Below the pieces are notes generated by a model. It was not told the origin of the DNA. It searched no databases and saw only the letters and a list, made by a program, of their open reading frames with translations. A stretch of 64,000 nucleotides of DNA, from the NCBI RefSeq assembly GCF_026210795.1, contig NC_089459.1:558001-622000 (forward strand), read 5' to 3'. Positions 24,101 to 35,056 of the stretch are shown piece by piece. This DNA is from Rhizophagus irregularis. Taxonomy: Eukaryota; Glomeromycota; Glomeromycetes; Glomerales; Glomeraceae. Position numbers and translations under genes: made by a program. The stretch's first letter is position 1, and each line of letters starts with the position of its first letter.

Positions 24101-24290
24101 GTAATAATGGTACGATAACAATGAATTTAATGTAATCCTTTATATAATTGGTAGAACAAAATTTCTTTTTCAATTTTTTTTTCTTATTTACTGAAATTTT
24201 ACATTAAAATCTTTGATATGTAGGAATCTTCATAATAATATTTTATTTTATATTTTTCGGTTTCACTTTTTAAAAAATTGTTATATAATT
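21199..24290. other. AT-rich upstream region of the kelch gene
   Basis: Long A/T runs and AAAATA/TTTTTA repeats dominate 21230-23000. I see no conserved gene. The open frame at 23844-24173 (minus) has a hydrophobic stretch but no recognisable domain, and I leave it uncalled. Confidence 0.5.
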
Positions 24291-24299
24291 TATGTCAAA

Positions 24300-24490
24300 A
24301 TCAGATTTTTATAGAACGGAATTTACGGAATTGCATTATTCGAAATTTCTAAAATCGAAAATCCTGATAATTCACATCACCCATGGATCCCGAAAATTCA
24401 TAATCCCGAAAATTTTACAATCTCAAATATTCACAATCCTCAAAATCCACAATCCCGAAAATTTTAATATTCCCGAAATCCATTATCTGA
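24300..24490. repeat. Tandem repeat of CCCGAAAATTNATAAT type
   Basis: Motifs such as ATCCCGAAAATT, CACAATCCTCAAAATCC and ATTCCCGAAATCC follow each other about eight times. Similar sequence occurs inverted around 25025-25120 (AATCGGAATTCGGGATAAT), so the stretch between may be bounded by a decayed inverted repeat. Confidence 0.55.
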
Positions 24491-24687
24491 CAGCTCATTA
24501 TCCCGATATTATGTTTCAGCCAAATAGGATCTTAATATATTTTTTAGATAAATTATTATTGCATAAATATCTTTGATATTTTTGACGCATTACGTCATTT
24601 AGATTTTTATAAATACATAAATAAGATACATTATTATTTTTTATATTTTTATAGGGAACATAATCTTGGACGTCTGCATAATAACAC

Positions 24688-24767
24688 AGTTATTGGGTAT
24701 AGTGGTTAAAATATCATCCGAACTGCTTCGCAGTTCGGTGATATGTCAACCACCATATCCAATAACT
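24688..24767. repeat. 80-bp foldback sequence
   Basis: The left arm AGTTATTGGGTATAGTGG and the right arm CCACCATATCCAATAACT pair with few mismatches. The centre CCGAACTGCTTCGCAGTTCGG is a near-perfect hairpin. No clear target-site duplication is seen. Confidence 0.75.
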
Positions 24768-26174
24768 ATTAATTATTAATTTTAGTTAGTAATTGAAAAA
24801 TGGAATTAAAACAATTTTTAATGATCATATTAGATTATCTTTGTCGGTGGAATTGCACCCAAATTTACGACGTTGTAAGAGTATTAATAAAATAAATAAT
24901 ACGTAATTTAATGTTTGAAAAATTTTATTAATTGTGATTCATTTCGTTCAACCTAAAATCTATTCACCTAATGCTTTACTTATTTGCAATATGTAATAAA
25001 TGAGTCACTTTGCATTAATCAGAATGTTGGGACAATCGGAATTCGGGATAATAAAATCTCGGGATTGTGAATTACCAGGCTTGTGCCTTGTTGGAACTTT
25101 GATTTTCGGAATTTCGGAGTAAACCTGCGATATCTCAATTATCAATGTGAATAAGCGAGTTATAGACTCATGCTGAAAATTCGTTGTGTGAAGATGAGGT
25201 ACCTACGAGATAATTAGCAAAGTGATAACAAATATGCAATACTTCATAAATCGATTTGAAATTACGGAAAATTCAACGTAACTAAATATTTCATTTTATA
25301 CTGTATTATGGTTAAAGTCGTACAGTATTATTATTTATTATCCGATATTGCATAATTGTTAAAAACACTGATGATGAAAATTTTAACGCAATAAACCCTG
25401 TAACTGTCACTACAACCTCATCTTAGCATACGACATATAAATATGACAAAGAAGTTGTCACATACAATTACTTTATATGCGTTACTCAAATATCTGTATA
25501 TCTCTATTTGTATATCTTTGGTTGTTTCCAAACCAATAGTTTCTCGGTAATGATCTTTTGATGTAATGTAACTTAAAATTACATCATACCTTCATTTCTA
25601 CTATTTTTACATGCTTTAATGTCAAATTTTGGTAATTGGAGTTTCGAGTTTTATTTTTAAATCAGCCTCAGGACGCAATCAGTTTATGCTCTACCAAATT
25701 TTAATCTCTTTCTTTTTTTTTTGTGTGTGTAATCTCCTAAATATTAGGCTTTAATAAAGAAAAAAATATTATATATACAGTATATATAGTATATATATAT
25801 ATTATTCTCCCTTAGCGAATCATCGTTTCTCAATGTGGGCATGTAAGGTCATATATTAAGGCAGATTCCTTTCTCAAACATGAAAAGAAATGCATAAATA
25901 GCAAATAAATGTAAACCATTCATAATATTTGTTTTTTTTGGTCCAGGCTTCGTCGAGAAAACCATCCAATAGTAATAAATGATTATTACGATTATTTGCA
26001 TGAATTAGAAACAGAGTATTAAATGTCATTTAAAAAAATCACACTACGAATGCTAATAGTGTGCTAGTACTTATTATAACTAGCTCATGAGTAAGTACAA
26101 CTTTTCATTTAATTGTAAATTCCCTTAACTGTTAAAATTTTTTTCTAACATATTTTACGTCACATGTGTAAAAA
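24768..26174. other. Spacer before the secreted-protein gene pair
   Basis: No supported gene. From about 25470 onward it shares short motifs with the region upstream of the second secreted-protein gene: ATGCGTTACTCAAATA occurs at 25477-25492 and again at 28607-28622. The duplicated segment therefore appears to reach about 0.9 kb upstream. Confidence 0.5.
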
Positions 26175-26319
26175 TTGAACCAATGATTCTATACGTATTG
26201 CGCAATGTTTGTCATATGCTTTGTCAATCTTGTTATTAATTTCTAATACGTCTAATATAGTAAATTTTAATAACACATTTCTTCTTTTTCTTTTTTTTTT
26301 ACATTTATATATATATAAA
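26175..26319 (+). promoter_or_regulatory. Probable promoter of the first secreted-protein gene
   Basis: A CCAAT-like box TTGAACCAATGAT (26175-26187) and a TATA-like run (about 26304-26319) precede the preferred ATG by about 205 and 60 bases. Both elements recur at similar distances upstream of the paralogue. Confidence 0.5.
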
Positions 26320-26379
26320 TTTGATGCAGACTTTTTCTGAACTTTCATTCCTAAAAATTAATTCATGAATAATTTGATA

Positions 26380-26766
26380 ATGAATAGAAACATTCTTTTA
26401 TTAATTTTAGTCATACTTTTCTTGGCATCGACTATTACAGCCGATGTATACCGCAAACTTCATAAACGTCATAAACTTACTAAAATTATTCCTACTCCCC
26501 GCCCTAGTTACTATCAAATTAATAATGAAAAGAAGCATCAAAAAAGATATGGTCATAAACGTTACGAAAATGTTGTTCCTTGTACACCTACAACTGCAAT
26601 GTGTTTTACGTTAACGCCAACACCTCTTGTCTGCACACCTTCAGGTGGTAGTTGTGAAATGGCAAATCCAGAAGCGTGCTGTTCTAAGGGGTGTGCACGA
26701 CAAACTGATGGCACTTTTGCCTGCTGTGAAAGAACTGGAGATGTTTTTAACTGTAATATAAAATAA
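26380..26766 (+). CDS. Small secreted Cys-rich protein, candidate effector (paralogue 1)
   Basis: This is a 128-residue protein with a signal peptide (MNRNILLLILVILFLASTIT, then ADV). An upstream in-frame Met at 26365 would add five residues; I choose 26380 because it aligns with the start of the paralogue at 29445. The middle part is basic (HKRHKL, EKKHQKRYGHKRY), with Lys-Arg pairs that could be cut by a Kex2-type protease. The C-terminal part carries the cysteine pattern C-x6-C-x7-CC-x3-C-x9-CC (from CTPSGGSC to FACC), which resembles the cystine-knot spacing of small stable extracellular proteins. It is single-exon. Secretion is well supported. A role at the plant interface is inference from the fungus's lifestyle, and I know of no function. 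Confidence 0.8.
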   Translation: MNRNILLLILVILFLASTITADVYRKLHKRHKLTKIIPTPRPSYYQINNEKKHQKRYGHKRYENVVPCTPTTAMCFTLTPTPLVCTPSGGSCEMANPEACCSKGCARQTDGTFACCERTGDVFNCNIK

Positions 26767-29277
26767 ATATCTTATCATACCTATCATATCTTCATGGCTT
26801 CATTCCAGTTGGCCTTGCCTTTTGGACTAATGAACTAATGAATAATTGAACAATATAGACAACTATTGAATTATTAGATTATTAGATTATTGGATTATTG
26901 GACTTCGTTTCAAATATAATTATTTTAAATTTTTTAAAAGTATTAAAAAAACTTTAATTATTATAATAATATTAAATTATTGGATGTATAAATATTATTT
27001 TTTAAAAGATATTGGATTATAAAAAACTCAATTGAACTTGAAGTTTAATTCCAATTCAATTCATTAATACGAATTTTGAGATCTTATTCTTTCATAAACT
27101 ATTGAAATATATATCATTATTATTATTATTAGGCTTAGTTTATTTTTAAAGTGGTTTATTGGGTTTTATATTCTTAACTACTAATTAGATTAATAAATTC
27201 ATTTAACTATTTCAATCTGGAATGACTTTATATGCTGTTATTATGATCCAACAACTTTTTGAAACGATCGTCATTATATATCGTCTAAAGGTAGAGGCGA
27301 GAACCTTAGAAAAAGAAAAAATATATATTTTTTTGATTCTTTGGTTTATTTTCTTTTTACATAGTTTCACACTCATTCACTATCCGTCATTTCTCATTAT
27401 GATCAGTAATGATTTGGATCAACGCGATGTATATAATATTCTTTTTGTAAATAAAATTTATAATTTACTAAGCAATAATTCTTAAAGTGATATGTATGTA
27501 CAGTATATATATGTGTTATGAGAAGAAATTAACAAACCTTATCTTTTATTTATTAGTTACTTTTTATAAAAGTACATGTTACGAGGAGACGAGGTTTTGG
27601 TTCTACCGTACCGCCGCACTGCTTAAAATACCCTCCTTTGAGAATACCCCACCCGGATACAATATACGATTTAAAAATGTTTAATTCTGATAGAATTAAA
27701 CTAATTTTGGCCATGTATCTCATGGGTATTATATAATTTTTAAATCATCTTGTGCAGTGCGGTACGGTAATACGTACATGTTTTAATCTAATTATCTAAT
27801 ACGTTTAATTGACGAGCTAATAACCAAAGTTTTACAAGGTAAGATCGTTAAAATTAAGTGAAATTATTAAAAATGACATTAAATATATTGTACCCTTTTA
27901 AACCTTATCGTTATTAAAAGAGGAGAAGAAAGGACGAACAAGCAAAGAATTTTTTTTTTAAAAAAAAAATAAATAAATAAATCTTTCTTTAGGTTATACT
28001 TTCAGAACAGAACGATAATTGATAATTCAAGTAATGAACTAAAGTTCAAGAATAAATATCAATTAATGGAATTAATGCGTGCAATAAAATTTTTCGCAAG
28101 AATAACATGTTGAATAAGATGTTATAATAAGGATTATTCCATTTAAAGATTTAATGTCAAAGATTGCAAATCATGACTAACTCTAAATATTAAAATATTT
28201 CTTCTAACAAGGCTTTAATTAACTAAATCAAGGCTATTAGAATTCCGATCAAATATTCATTGCACGATGCGCATAAAAAAATCACATGTAAAAATTTGCA
28301 AATGCAAAAATGCGGAAAGATGATATCACAACACTTGCATCTGAGACCGAGGAGCTGGAGCTAAAAGTGCAACAGACGTTGAATCCGAAGAGGAACGCAA
28401 GTATCTATATTATCCCAAATTAAGATTATATGCTCATCAACGGAGGCACAATAGTTCCAATTACAAGTCGCAACCCATAACAATTGATGCTCAGCTTTCA
28501 ATTCAAAAATATAAAGCTATTTGCTTTATAGTTTTTCTATCTCCTTCAGGGTCCAATACTTTTGTTGAACCAAAATGTTTATCGATTTTATTAAGCTCGC
28601 ATATATATGCGTTACTCAAATACTGCATTTTCCCTTTTCAACCGCATAGTACTACTACTTTTGATTCAATTGGACGGATAGGCATTTTAACCTCCCTTCG
28701 AAAAATACGTCATATATACTGTATATTATGGTACATTTCACTTTATTCAGCCTTATATTTAGAATGGTGTTCAAAACAATAAAATATGAATCAATAGTTT
28801 CAAGAAAAAATAAGTCAGTACTTCATTTTTTTATATAATTATATAAATCAGATGAAAAAATCTCTGATTTCTTTAGTTTAATTCACAATCTCATTATGAA
28901 GGTAATGATTTGGATACACGATGTAATATATCTCTCGGAACGCTTTCGTTATTTACAATAATCTTTGTTTAATTTGCTTTAATATATTAACGTATATAGT
29001 TATATATGTATATATATAATACTGGATAAAAATATCTATTAATAAAACCTTGATCTACTGAACAATAAAGACAATTTTTTTTTCAATAATATAAAAACCA
29101 ATTAAATTAAATATTGTATAACATAATAGGGATTATTCCATTAAATAAGTATTATAATTATAATACTAATTAAATAAATTTCTTTATTTATTAATCAGCA
29201 AAAAAAACAAAAAAATTCTTTATGTTCCTTGTATTCGATATTAATTGTACTGTACATGTGTACGGTACACGCATGCA
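26767..29277. other. Spacer between the two secreted-protein genes
   Basis: No supported gene. About 27390-27445 (TCTCATTATGATCAGTAATGA and GATTTGGATC) resembles about 28890-28925 (TCTCATTATGAAGGTAATGA), suggesting leftover pieces of the duplication that produced the pair, or a third, lost unit. Open frames near 27222-27684 look accidental. Confidence 0.45.
27604..27779. repeat. 176-bp inverted-repeat element without visible duplication
   Basis: The ends read TACCGTACCGCCGCACTGC (left) and, inverted, TACCGTACCGCACTGC (right). The interior is AT-rich and non-coding. The 9-mer GTACATGTT occurs outside both ends but 24 bases away on the left, so it is not a clean target-site duplication. Confidence 0.6.
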
Positions 29278-29390
29278 TTGAACCAATGATCTTTTTCTAT
29301 ATTGAGTAAAATTTTTTTGTTTAGTTTGCTTTGTTTAAATTTGTCATAAAATAACATATGATTAATGAGTTTAATTTTTCCTATATATAA
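29278..29390 (+). promoter_or_regulatory. Probable promoter of the second secreted-protein gene
   Basis: TTGAACCAATGAT (29278-29290) and CTATATATAA (29381-29390) lie about 167 and 60 bases before the ATG, matching the layout upstream of the first gene. Confidence 0.5.
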
Positions 29391-29444
29391 AATCGATACA
29401 ATTTTTTTTTGGACTCATTTCCTTAAAATTAAATTTTTATAATA

Positions 29445-29879
29445 ATGTATAGACAAACTCTTGTATTATTCTTAATCACTCTTTTCTTAGCATCAACTAT
29501 AACTGTTGATGCTCGCAAACCCTGCACTATTACTAAAACTAGCTCTGATACAATAACTATCAGTACAACCTGCTCATCCACTCCCACACCTCAACAAATT
29601 CATCAAGGAAAGAAGAAACATCAAAAAAGACAAGAACAAGATTGTAATTTTAAACGCAACAAAAAAATTGTTACCATTACACCTACAACCACCGTATGCA
29701 CTACTTCAACTCCTGTTTGTACACTTCCTGGTGGAACATGCGATATTAAGAATCCGGAAGCATGTTGTTCTCAGAAATGTTCTATTCAAAACGATGGCTC
29801 GTTTGCTTGCTGCGCTAAAATCGGTAATAAATTTGAATGTGATACGAAGTTGAAAGATATCTTATTTATACATAATTAA
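29445..29879 (+). CDS. Small secreted Cys-rich protein, candidate effector (paralogue 2)
   Basis: This is a 144-residue protein with signal peptide MYRQTLVLFLITLFLASTIT. The central part is Thr/Ser-rich with Lys-Arg sites (KKKHQKRQEQ), and the C-terminal domain has the same C-x6-C-x7-CC-x3-C-x9-CC pattern as the gene at 26380 (from CTLPGGTC to FACC). Conserved positions include the Asn-Pro-Glu-Ala before the CC pair and Asp-Gly before FACC. The middle regions differ by insertions and the C-terminus is 12 residues longer, so this is an older duplication. Single exon. As for its paralogue, the target is unknown. Confidence 0.8.
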   Translation: MYRQTLVLFLITLFLASTITVDARKPCTITKTSSDTITISTTCSSTPTPQQIHQGKKKHQKRQEQDCNFKRNKKIVTITPTTTVCTTSTPVCTLPGGTCDIKNPEACCSQKCSIQNDGSFACCAKIGNKFECDTKLKDILFIHN

Positions 29880-30266
29880 TTGTTTCTTCAAATAAAACTT
29901 TTTTTTGATAAACTCTTATAATATCATTTTAATCACCAGACTTTAAAAAAATTTTTTAATTAATTAGAGTAATTAGAATAATTGGAATTCGAGCTTTCTC
30001 TTTTAATTGATAGATGTATATTTTATTTCATGTGTATTTATCAGAATATTATATATTTTTAAGCGATTCTTTTTGGGATTGTAGAATTGTAAAATCTTAA
30101 CCATTTTCATATAAAATATTAAACCTTTTTTTAATCGACGAAATTTCTTAATTCTCTTAATAGAATTCTGTCTATAAATAATTTATTGGAAGACTCTCAT
30201 TTATTATATCTTGAGTTCTTTACTTTTTGTAAAGCTTTTGAGTTTTTGTATTACAGTATTTATTCC
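29880..30266. other. Spacer, no gene seen
   Basis: AT-rich sequence after the second secreted-protein gene. It presumably holds the 3' end of that transcript; nothing else is recognisable. Confidence 0.45.
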
Positions 30267-30274
30267 GCCTAATA

Positions 30275-30891
30275 TAGGGATGGTAAAGTCCTAGGTCCTG
30301 GACTAAAGACTTGGTCCTAGGACCTGGTCTGCAGATCTTTAGGTCCAAATTTTGGACCAGAAGCGGACCAGGTCCTAAAAAGTCCTAGCCAATAAGGTTA
30401 TAAGAGATCCATATGTTTAAATTATATATGTATAATTTGCTGTAAATTTGATTTTAAGTAATTATAAATTATAAAAAAGTGCATTGCAATATTGCAATAC
30501 AATTTTTATATTATTAAAATCATATAAAAAATGAGTTGCGATATTGCGATCCACATTTTTATATTAAATCATATAAAAAGGTGAATCGCGATACCGCAAC
30601 TCACTTTTTTTATATAAAATCAATATAAAAAAGTGAATCGCGATACCGCAACTCACTTTTTTTTATATAAAATCAATATAAAAAAGTGAATCCCAATATC
30701 GCAACTCTCTTTTTTTATATTTAGTTATTACTAAATTCATAAAATCTATAAATAACTTAATCAGGACCAGGACCAGGGACCAGGTCCAGGACTGGTCCTA
30801 ACAGGACCTGGTCCGCACTCCGCAGGTCCGTTCAATAGGACTTATAGGTCCCAGGACCAGGACCGGACCAGGACCGACCTAACCATCCCTA
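30275..30891. mobile_element. 617-bp hAT-type non-autonomous element
   Basis: The ends are TAGGGATGGT and, inverted, TAGGGATGGT, the classic hAT terminus. The perfect 8-bp duplication GCCTAATA lies at 30267-30274 and 30892-30899. Subterminal regions are full of GGTCC/GGACC motifs in both orientations, which may be transposase-binding sites. The middle (about 30475-30715) holds about four copies of a 60-bp repeat with AAAAAGTGAATCGCGATA and CCGCAACTCACTTTTT. It has no coding capacity. The same outermost eight bases (TAGGGATG) end the hAT element at 44486-46926, which could be a relative able to mobilise it. Confidence 0.93.
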
Positions 30892-30899
30892 GCCTAATA

Positions 30900-32403
30900 G
30901 CATTATAAATATATAACACTTTATTTTATATATAAAAAAGAAATATCCATATTAGGTTTATTTCTACAATGTATTAGTAGGCGAATGTCATTTGCTTACC
31001 AAATGTAAAAGAAAAGAATAGCTCAGGTTAGCAGTAAGGAAATAAAGATCTGAGGCCCGGGTAAAGTTTTGTTTTTTACACAAATTACACAAAAAAACAC
31101 GATCAGATCTATCTTAAAAAAATAAATTAATTATCAGGAAATTTAATATGATCACTATTAAAGTAGCTAAATGATAAAGCTGAAATCAGATAATTGACTG
31201 ATTTATTATTCTAATAGGATGTCAAAAAAAAAAAAAGTTTAACATTACAGCTGATTTCATAATGTATGGGACACTTAGCAAATTTAAAGAACTCGGAAAT
31301 ATTCGGTAAAGCTTTATATAAAATAAAAATTATACGCTAATTTTGGAGTACTATTCCGAGAATAGACATTATTAAAAATTTAATAAATTCCAAATACGGC
31401 CAATCGTATTATGTATTAAGCCCTTGTTAATTTCCATCCATTGAATGGCAATAAGAATTTTTATTATTTATACTACATTTAATTTTATATTTATATAAAT
31501 TAGGCCGCTCCAAGCCAATTCTTTGTTTAGCATAACATAGGGGGTCCCGGGGGGGGACAAAAAATAATACATAAAATAAAATACATGGCCAGAATTACCA
31601 TTAATTTTGGCCAAAATTTTGACCAAAAGAGCGAGCAAAAATTTTGGATGATAATTCCGGCCAAGACTTAAAGATTTATCTAATTCCGGCCTAAATTACA
31701 TGTATTTTTTTTACATAAATTCTCAATTTTTCAGAAACGGACTCAAGATAGATATTGTAGTACAAATAATGTATAATACGTTACAGCATTAGATGCAGGG
31801 GTATTACACAGTCAGACAAGTGCTGCATATTGTGACGGAAAATGATTTCTCGTTTTTTCGATATTTTCTCGTTGAACAACATTTCTTTCGTCATTTCTAT
31901 TGAGTTGGACCATCTGTTATAATTTACCTTCTACAATTCAAAAAAAAAACCGAGAAAATTCTATACCTAGCCAATAGTTTATTGTTTAAATATAATTGTG
32001 GAAATATTACTTATATGTCACTTTAACCCGGAGTTTGCACAAAAAAGTTAAAAAATATATACGCTTTTTATTACTAAATAATCCCGGCCCTTTATTGTAT
32101 TATTGCAAAGGTACAGTTTTTTTTTAAAACGAAAATATTATTTAACACCGAAATAAGTAAAAAAATATGTAAACTAACTCCGTCATTTGGTTACCAGAAA
32201 CTCAAAAATTTATCAGTTGATAAAATTTAAACAGAACTGGGAAAACAGAACCAAGATTAAGATCAAGCCGATATTTATATCAAAATGGTTTTTTTTTTAC
32301 CCCTAAAAAAAATTTACCATGTAAAAATATTCTGCTTTGTTAAAATTACCAAATTCGGAATCCATCTGCGCATCAATAATGCATATTGGTGTAATGGGCG
32401 TAG
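30900..32403. other. Spacer upstream of the kinase gene
   Basis: No supported gene. 31570-31720 repeats AATTCCGGCC, TTTTGGCCAAAATTTTGACC and similar motifs also seen near 5490, 34318 and 51460, so a decayed dispersed repeat is present. The missing 5' end of the kinase gene could lie here. Confidence 0.45.
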
Positions 32404-33606
32404 TATTATACGATTGAGTTGAATAAATTATTGAAGTTCAAAACAATTATCCGCTATGGCTCTCAAGATCTTATTCATATCAAGAATATCGGCTCCGAAG
32501 GTGTTTATGCCGCGAATTGGAAGAATACGTCAACAATATATGTAATTAAAAAATTTGTCGATAATAAAGAGGTTCGTCACCGATAAAGTTATTTATTATA
32601 ACTTACATATTATTTACAGACTATTTTCCTTCTAGGTTTATTTAACGAGAATGGCTGATGGTCATCAAAATATTATTCGATTATACGGAGTTACAACATT
32701 AGACGGTAAAACAAACAATTATGAAAATTTATGATAATTTTTCATTTCATTGACATATTTTTTATTTAGGTAAAGAAAAATATTCGCTTGTTCTCGAGTA
32801 TGCGGAAGGTGGGACATTAAGAAATTATTTAAGGAACAATACTGTACCTTTTAATTGGGAGAACCAATTAAGATTTGCTAAAGAGATTGCAAGTGCGATT
32901 TTATGGTTACACGATGTTAAAGAAATCATACATGGTGATCTTGTAAGTGCATTCCCTATTGCTTTAAATTACCTATTGGTTTAAATTATATAGCGGAACT
33001 TGTCCACTGATTAACATATCTTTTTAGCACCCCAACAATATCTTAATACACAAAGATTCAATAAAATTAGCAGATTTTGGGTGTTCATGTCTAAAAGAAT
33101 CAGATGATAACCCTGGAGCACATGGCGTAATACCTTATATGGACCCTAAATTTTTTGAGAATAATGAGAATAATTCATATCGTATAACAGAAAAATCCGA
33201 TATATACAGCTTGGGCGTATTATTTTGGGAGTTAACAAGTCGAAAATCACCTTTTAGATATAAGTCGGGAGTCGATCACGCTCTTAGGTTACATATCCTT
33301 AATGGTTTAAGAGAAAAACCTATACAAGACACGAATGCTATATTTGTTGAATTATATCAAAGTAAGTATAAAATAGAGTATAATACTTTTACGTAATATT
33401 TTTTCACAATCTATTTTTACGTTATTTTATTAGAATGTTGGAAACACGAACCAGATAATAGACCGAATATTCACCAAGTAATTTCAGAACTTAATTCTAT
33501 TGGTCCTGAAAACAATAATATATCAACTACTTTTACTCCCGAAGAAAGCGAAGAAAGCGAAGAAAGTGGAAAAACAGAGAATTTATACTTGTCAGATAGT
33601 GATTAA
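32404..33606 (+). CDS. TKL-like protein kinase, 5' end unresolved
   Basis: Five exons are visible: up to 32571, 32636-32705, 32770-32942, 33028-33361 and 33434-33606, all with GT-AG introns and matching phases. The N-lobe has a shortened Gly loop (IGSEGVYAANWK) and the Lys in VIKKF. The C-lobe has the catalytic loop HGDLHPNNIL, DFG in ADFGCS, a YMDPKF segment in place of APE, and SDIYSLGVLFWEL. This is the pattern of the greatly expanded kinase family of these fungi. The tail ends in repeated EESEESEESGK. All main catalytic residues are present, so it could be active. The frame is closed upstream by an in-frame TAG at 32401 and has no Met in the first exon, so the start lies in an unseen upstream exon or has been lost. 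Substrate unknown. Confidence 0.82.
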
Positions 33607-33899
33607 ATATGCTTTATCACGATTTTAGATTATTTCTATGTTACATTTGTTTTTCGTAATTATAACATTTTCAATAATTCTATCCGAGTAGAATAACTAT
33701 TTGTTTTTTAATTTTTACACGAACATTTTATATAGAGTAAAATAAAAAGCTATGTACGTAATACGTAAAAAAAAATTACACACGTCAAGTGATAATATTT
33801 ATGACTGTCATTGTGCAACGTCCAATAAATCAATGACTGGTCACGTGCCATTTGGGTCATTATTATTTATTTTATGGCTGACTGCATTGAAAATCATAG

Positions 33900-34031
33900 A
33901 TCGAAGAGTGAGGTCCCGTAGGGGATGACAAACAACGATCTATACACATATATTAGTTTTAAGTCTTTTCGAACTCTTTCTTCTTATATTTGTAATAGTC
34001 TGGGTTCACCACTCTTTTAGTAATAAAATAA
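33900..34031 (+). mobile_element. SINE-like insertion, 132 bp
   Basis: The 14-bp duplication ATTGAAAATCATAG lies at 33886-33899 and 34032-34045. The body starts ATCGAAGAGTGAGGTCC, has GATCTATACAC, and ends GGTTCACCACTC then TTTTAGTAATAAAATAA. Its order of motifs matches the element at 6463-6672. It is too short to code and shows no terminal inverted repeat, so retroposition is the best explanation. Confidence 0.72.
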
Positions 34032-34045
34032 ATTGAAAATCATAG

Positions 34046-35056
34046 GATAACAAAGTAAAAATTGATGTACAATATAGAACTTCACCTAGACTTATAAAGA
34101 CAGGTCCTAACTAGTATTAAAAAAGGGAGCTGATTAGAGAAAAACCGACCCTAAACACCAACAGCACCCAGAAAATTCTTCGATCACGTGATCTGTTTTA
34201 TTTATCACATTGTCACACCCCTGTCCGAGTTTCACTGTTTATATTTAGAACATCCTTAGTATCCTAGACCACCAGTTCAAGGTTTCTTATTCTAGACCCC
34301 CGGGTATTTGTATATCATAATTCCGGCCAAAAATTAACATAATTTTGACCAGAATTATACTTACAACTTTATTGTATTATAGCTCCACCAATATTAATCG
34401 TAGAGAGATGATCTTATTACCATTTGATTCGTCTTGATGAGACGATTCTAATGGTATAAAATACATTGAAATCCAATCACTCAATTAATTTCTGAAATTA
34501 AAAAAATATTAATGGTTTATGTGTAATAATTCTGCCAATATTGATTCTAGAAAGACGATCTTACTACCATTCAATTCACTGAGATCCCCTGATTCCCTCT
34601 TTCATCAATATAAAGAGTTGCTATATCAAATCGGCATTCTCATGGATGATCAAATGAATAAATAAACGAACAAACAATTATGAACAACAAACAATATAAT
34701 AATTAAACAACATTCTTGGTTTACATAAATAAATCACGTTAGTAATACAAAACATCAAACAATATAAAATAAATTCAACTTCTCTAAATTTTCCTCATGA
34801 TTTATTTACTTTAACTTCAATTTCAAACTTCGATAGCTCTCACTACAAAGTATTCTATTTATTTCAACTTCAAAACTTCAATAATTCTTCTTATGAAAAT
34901 GTATATTTAATTCATCTTATAATTATCATTTTTATTCAATTAAATTTAATTAAGCGAACATTAATTAAAGTTTAAGGCGAACCTATTACCTTTTATTAAT
35001 ATTATACTTTATTAACAAATAATTAAATTGAGTTACTCTAAACTGAGAAATTCCTA
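34046..35056. other. Spacer with a duplicated dispersed repeat
   Basis: Two related segments follow each other: about 34372-34445 (CCACCAATATTAATCG, then GATCTTATTACCATTTGATT) and about 34525-34595 (CTGCCAATATTGATTC, then GATCTTACTACCATTCAATT). The first has a short palindrome CGTCTTGATGAGACG; the similar CGTCTCACTGAGACG occurs at 53818. No gene is supported. Confidence 0.5.

Noticed and set aside
24292-24576. 94-residue plus-strand open frame
   Set aside because: It runs through a tandem CCCGAAAATT-type repeat and encodes repetitive Ile/Pro/His sequence without a domain.
27604-27779. Inverted-repeat element as a true MITE insertion with duplication GTACATGTT
   Set aside because: The direct repeat is not adjacent to the left end, so the insertion event is not demonstrated; listed only as an inverted repeat.
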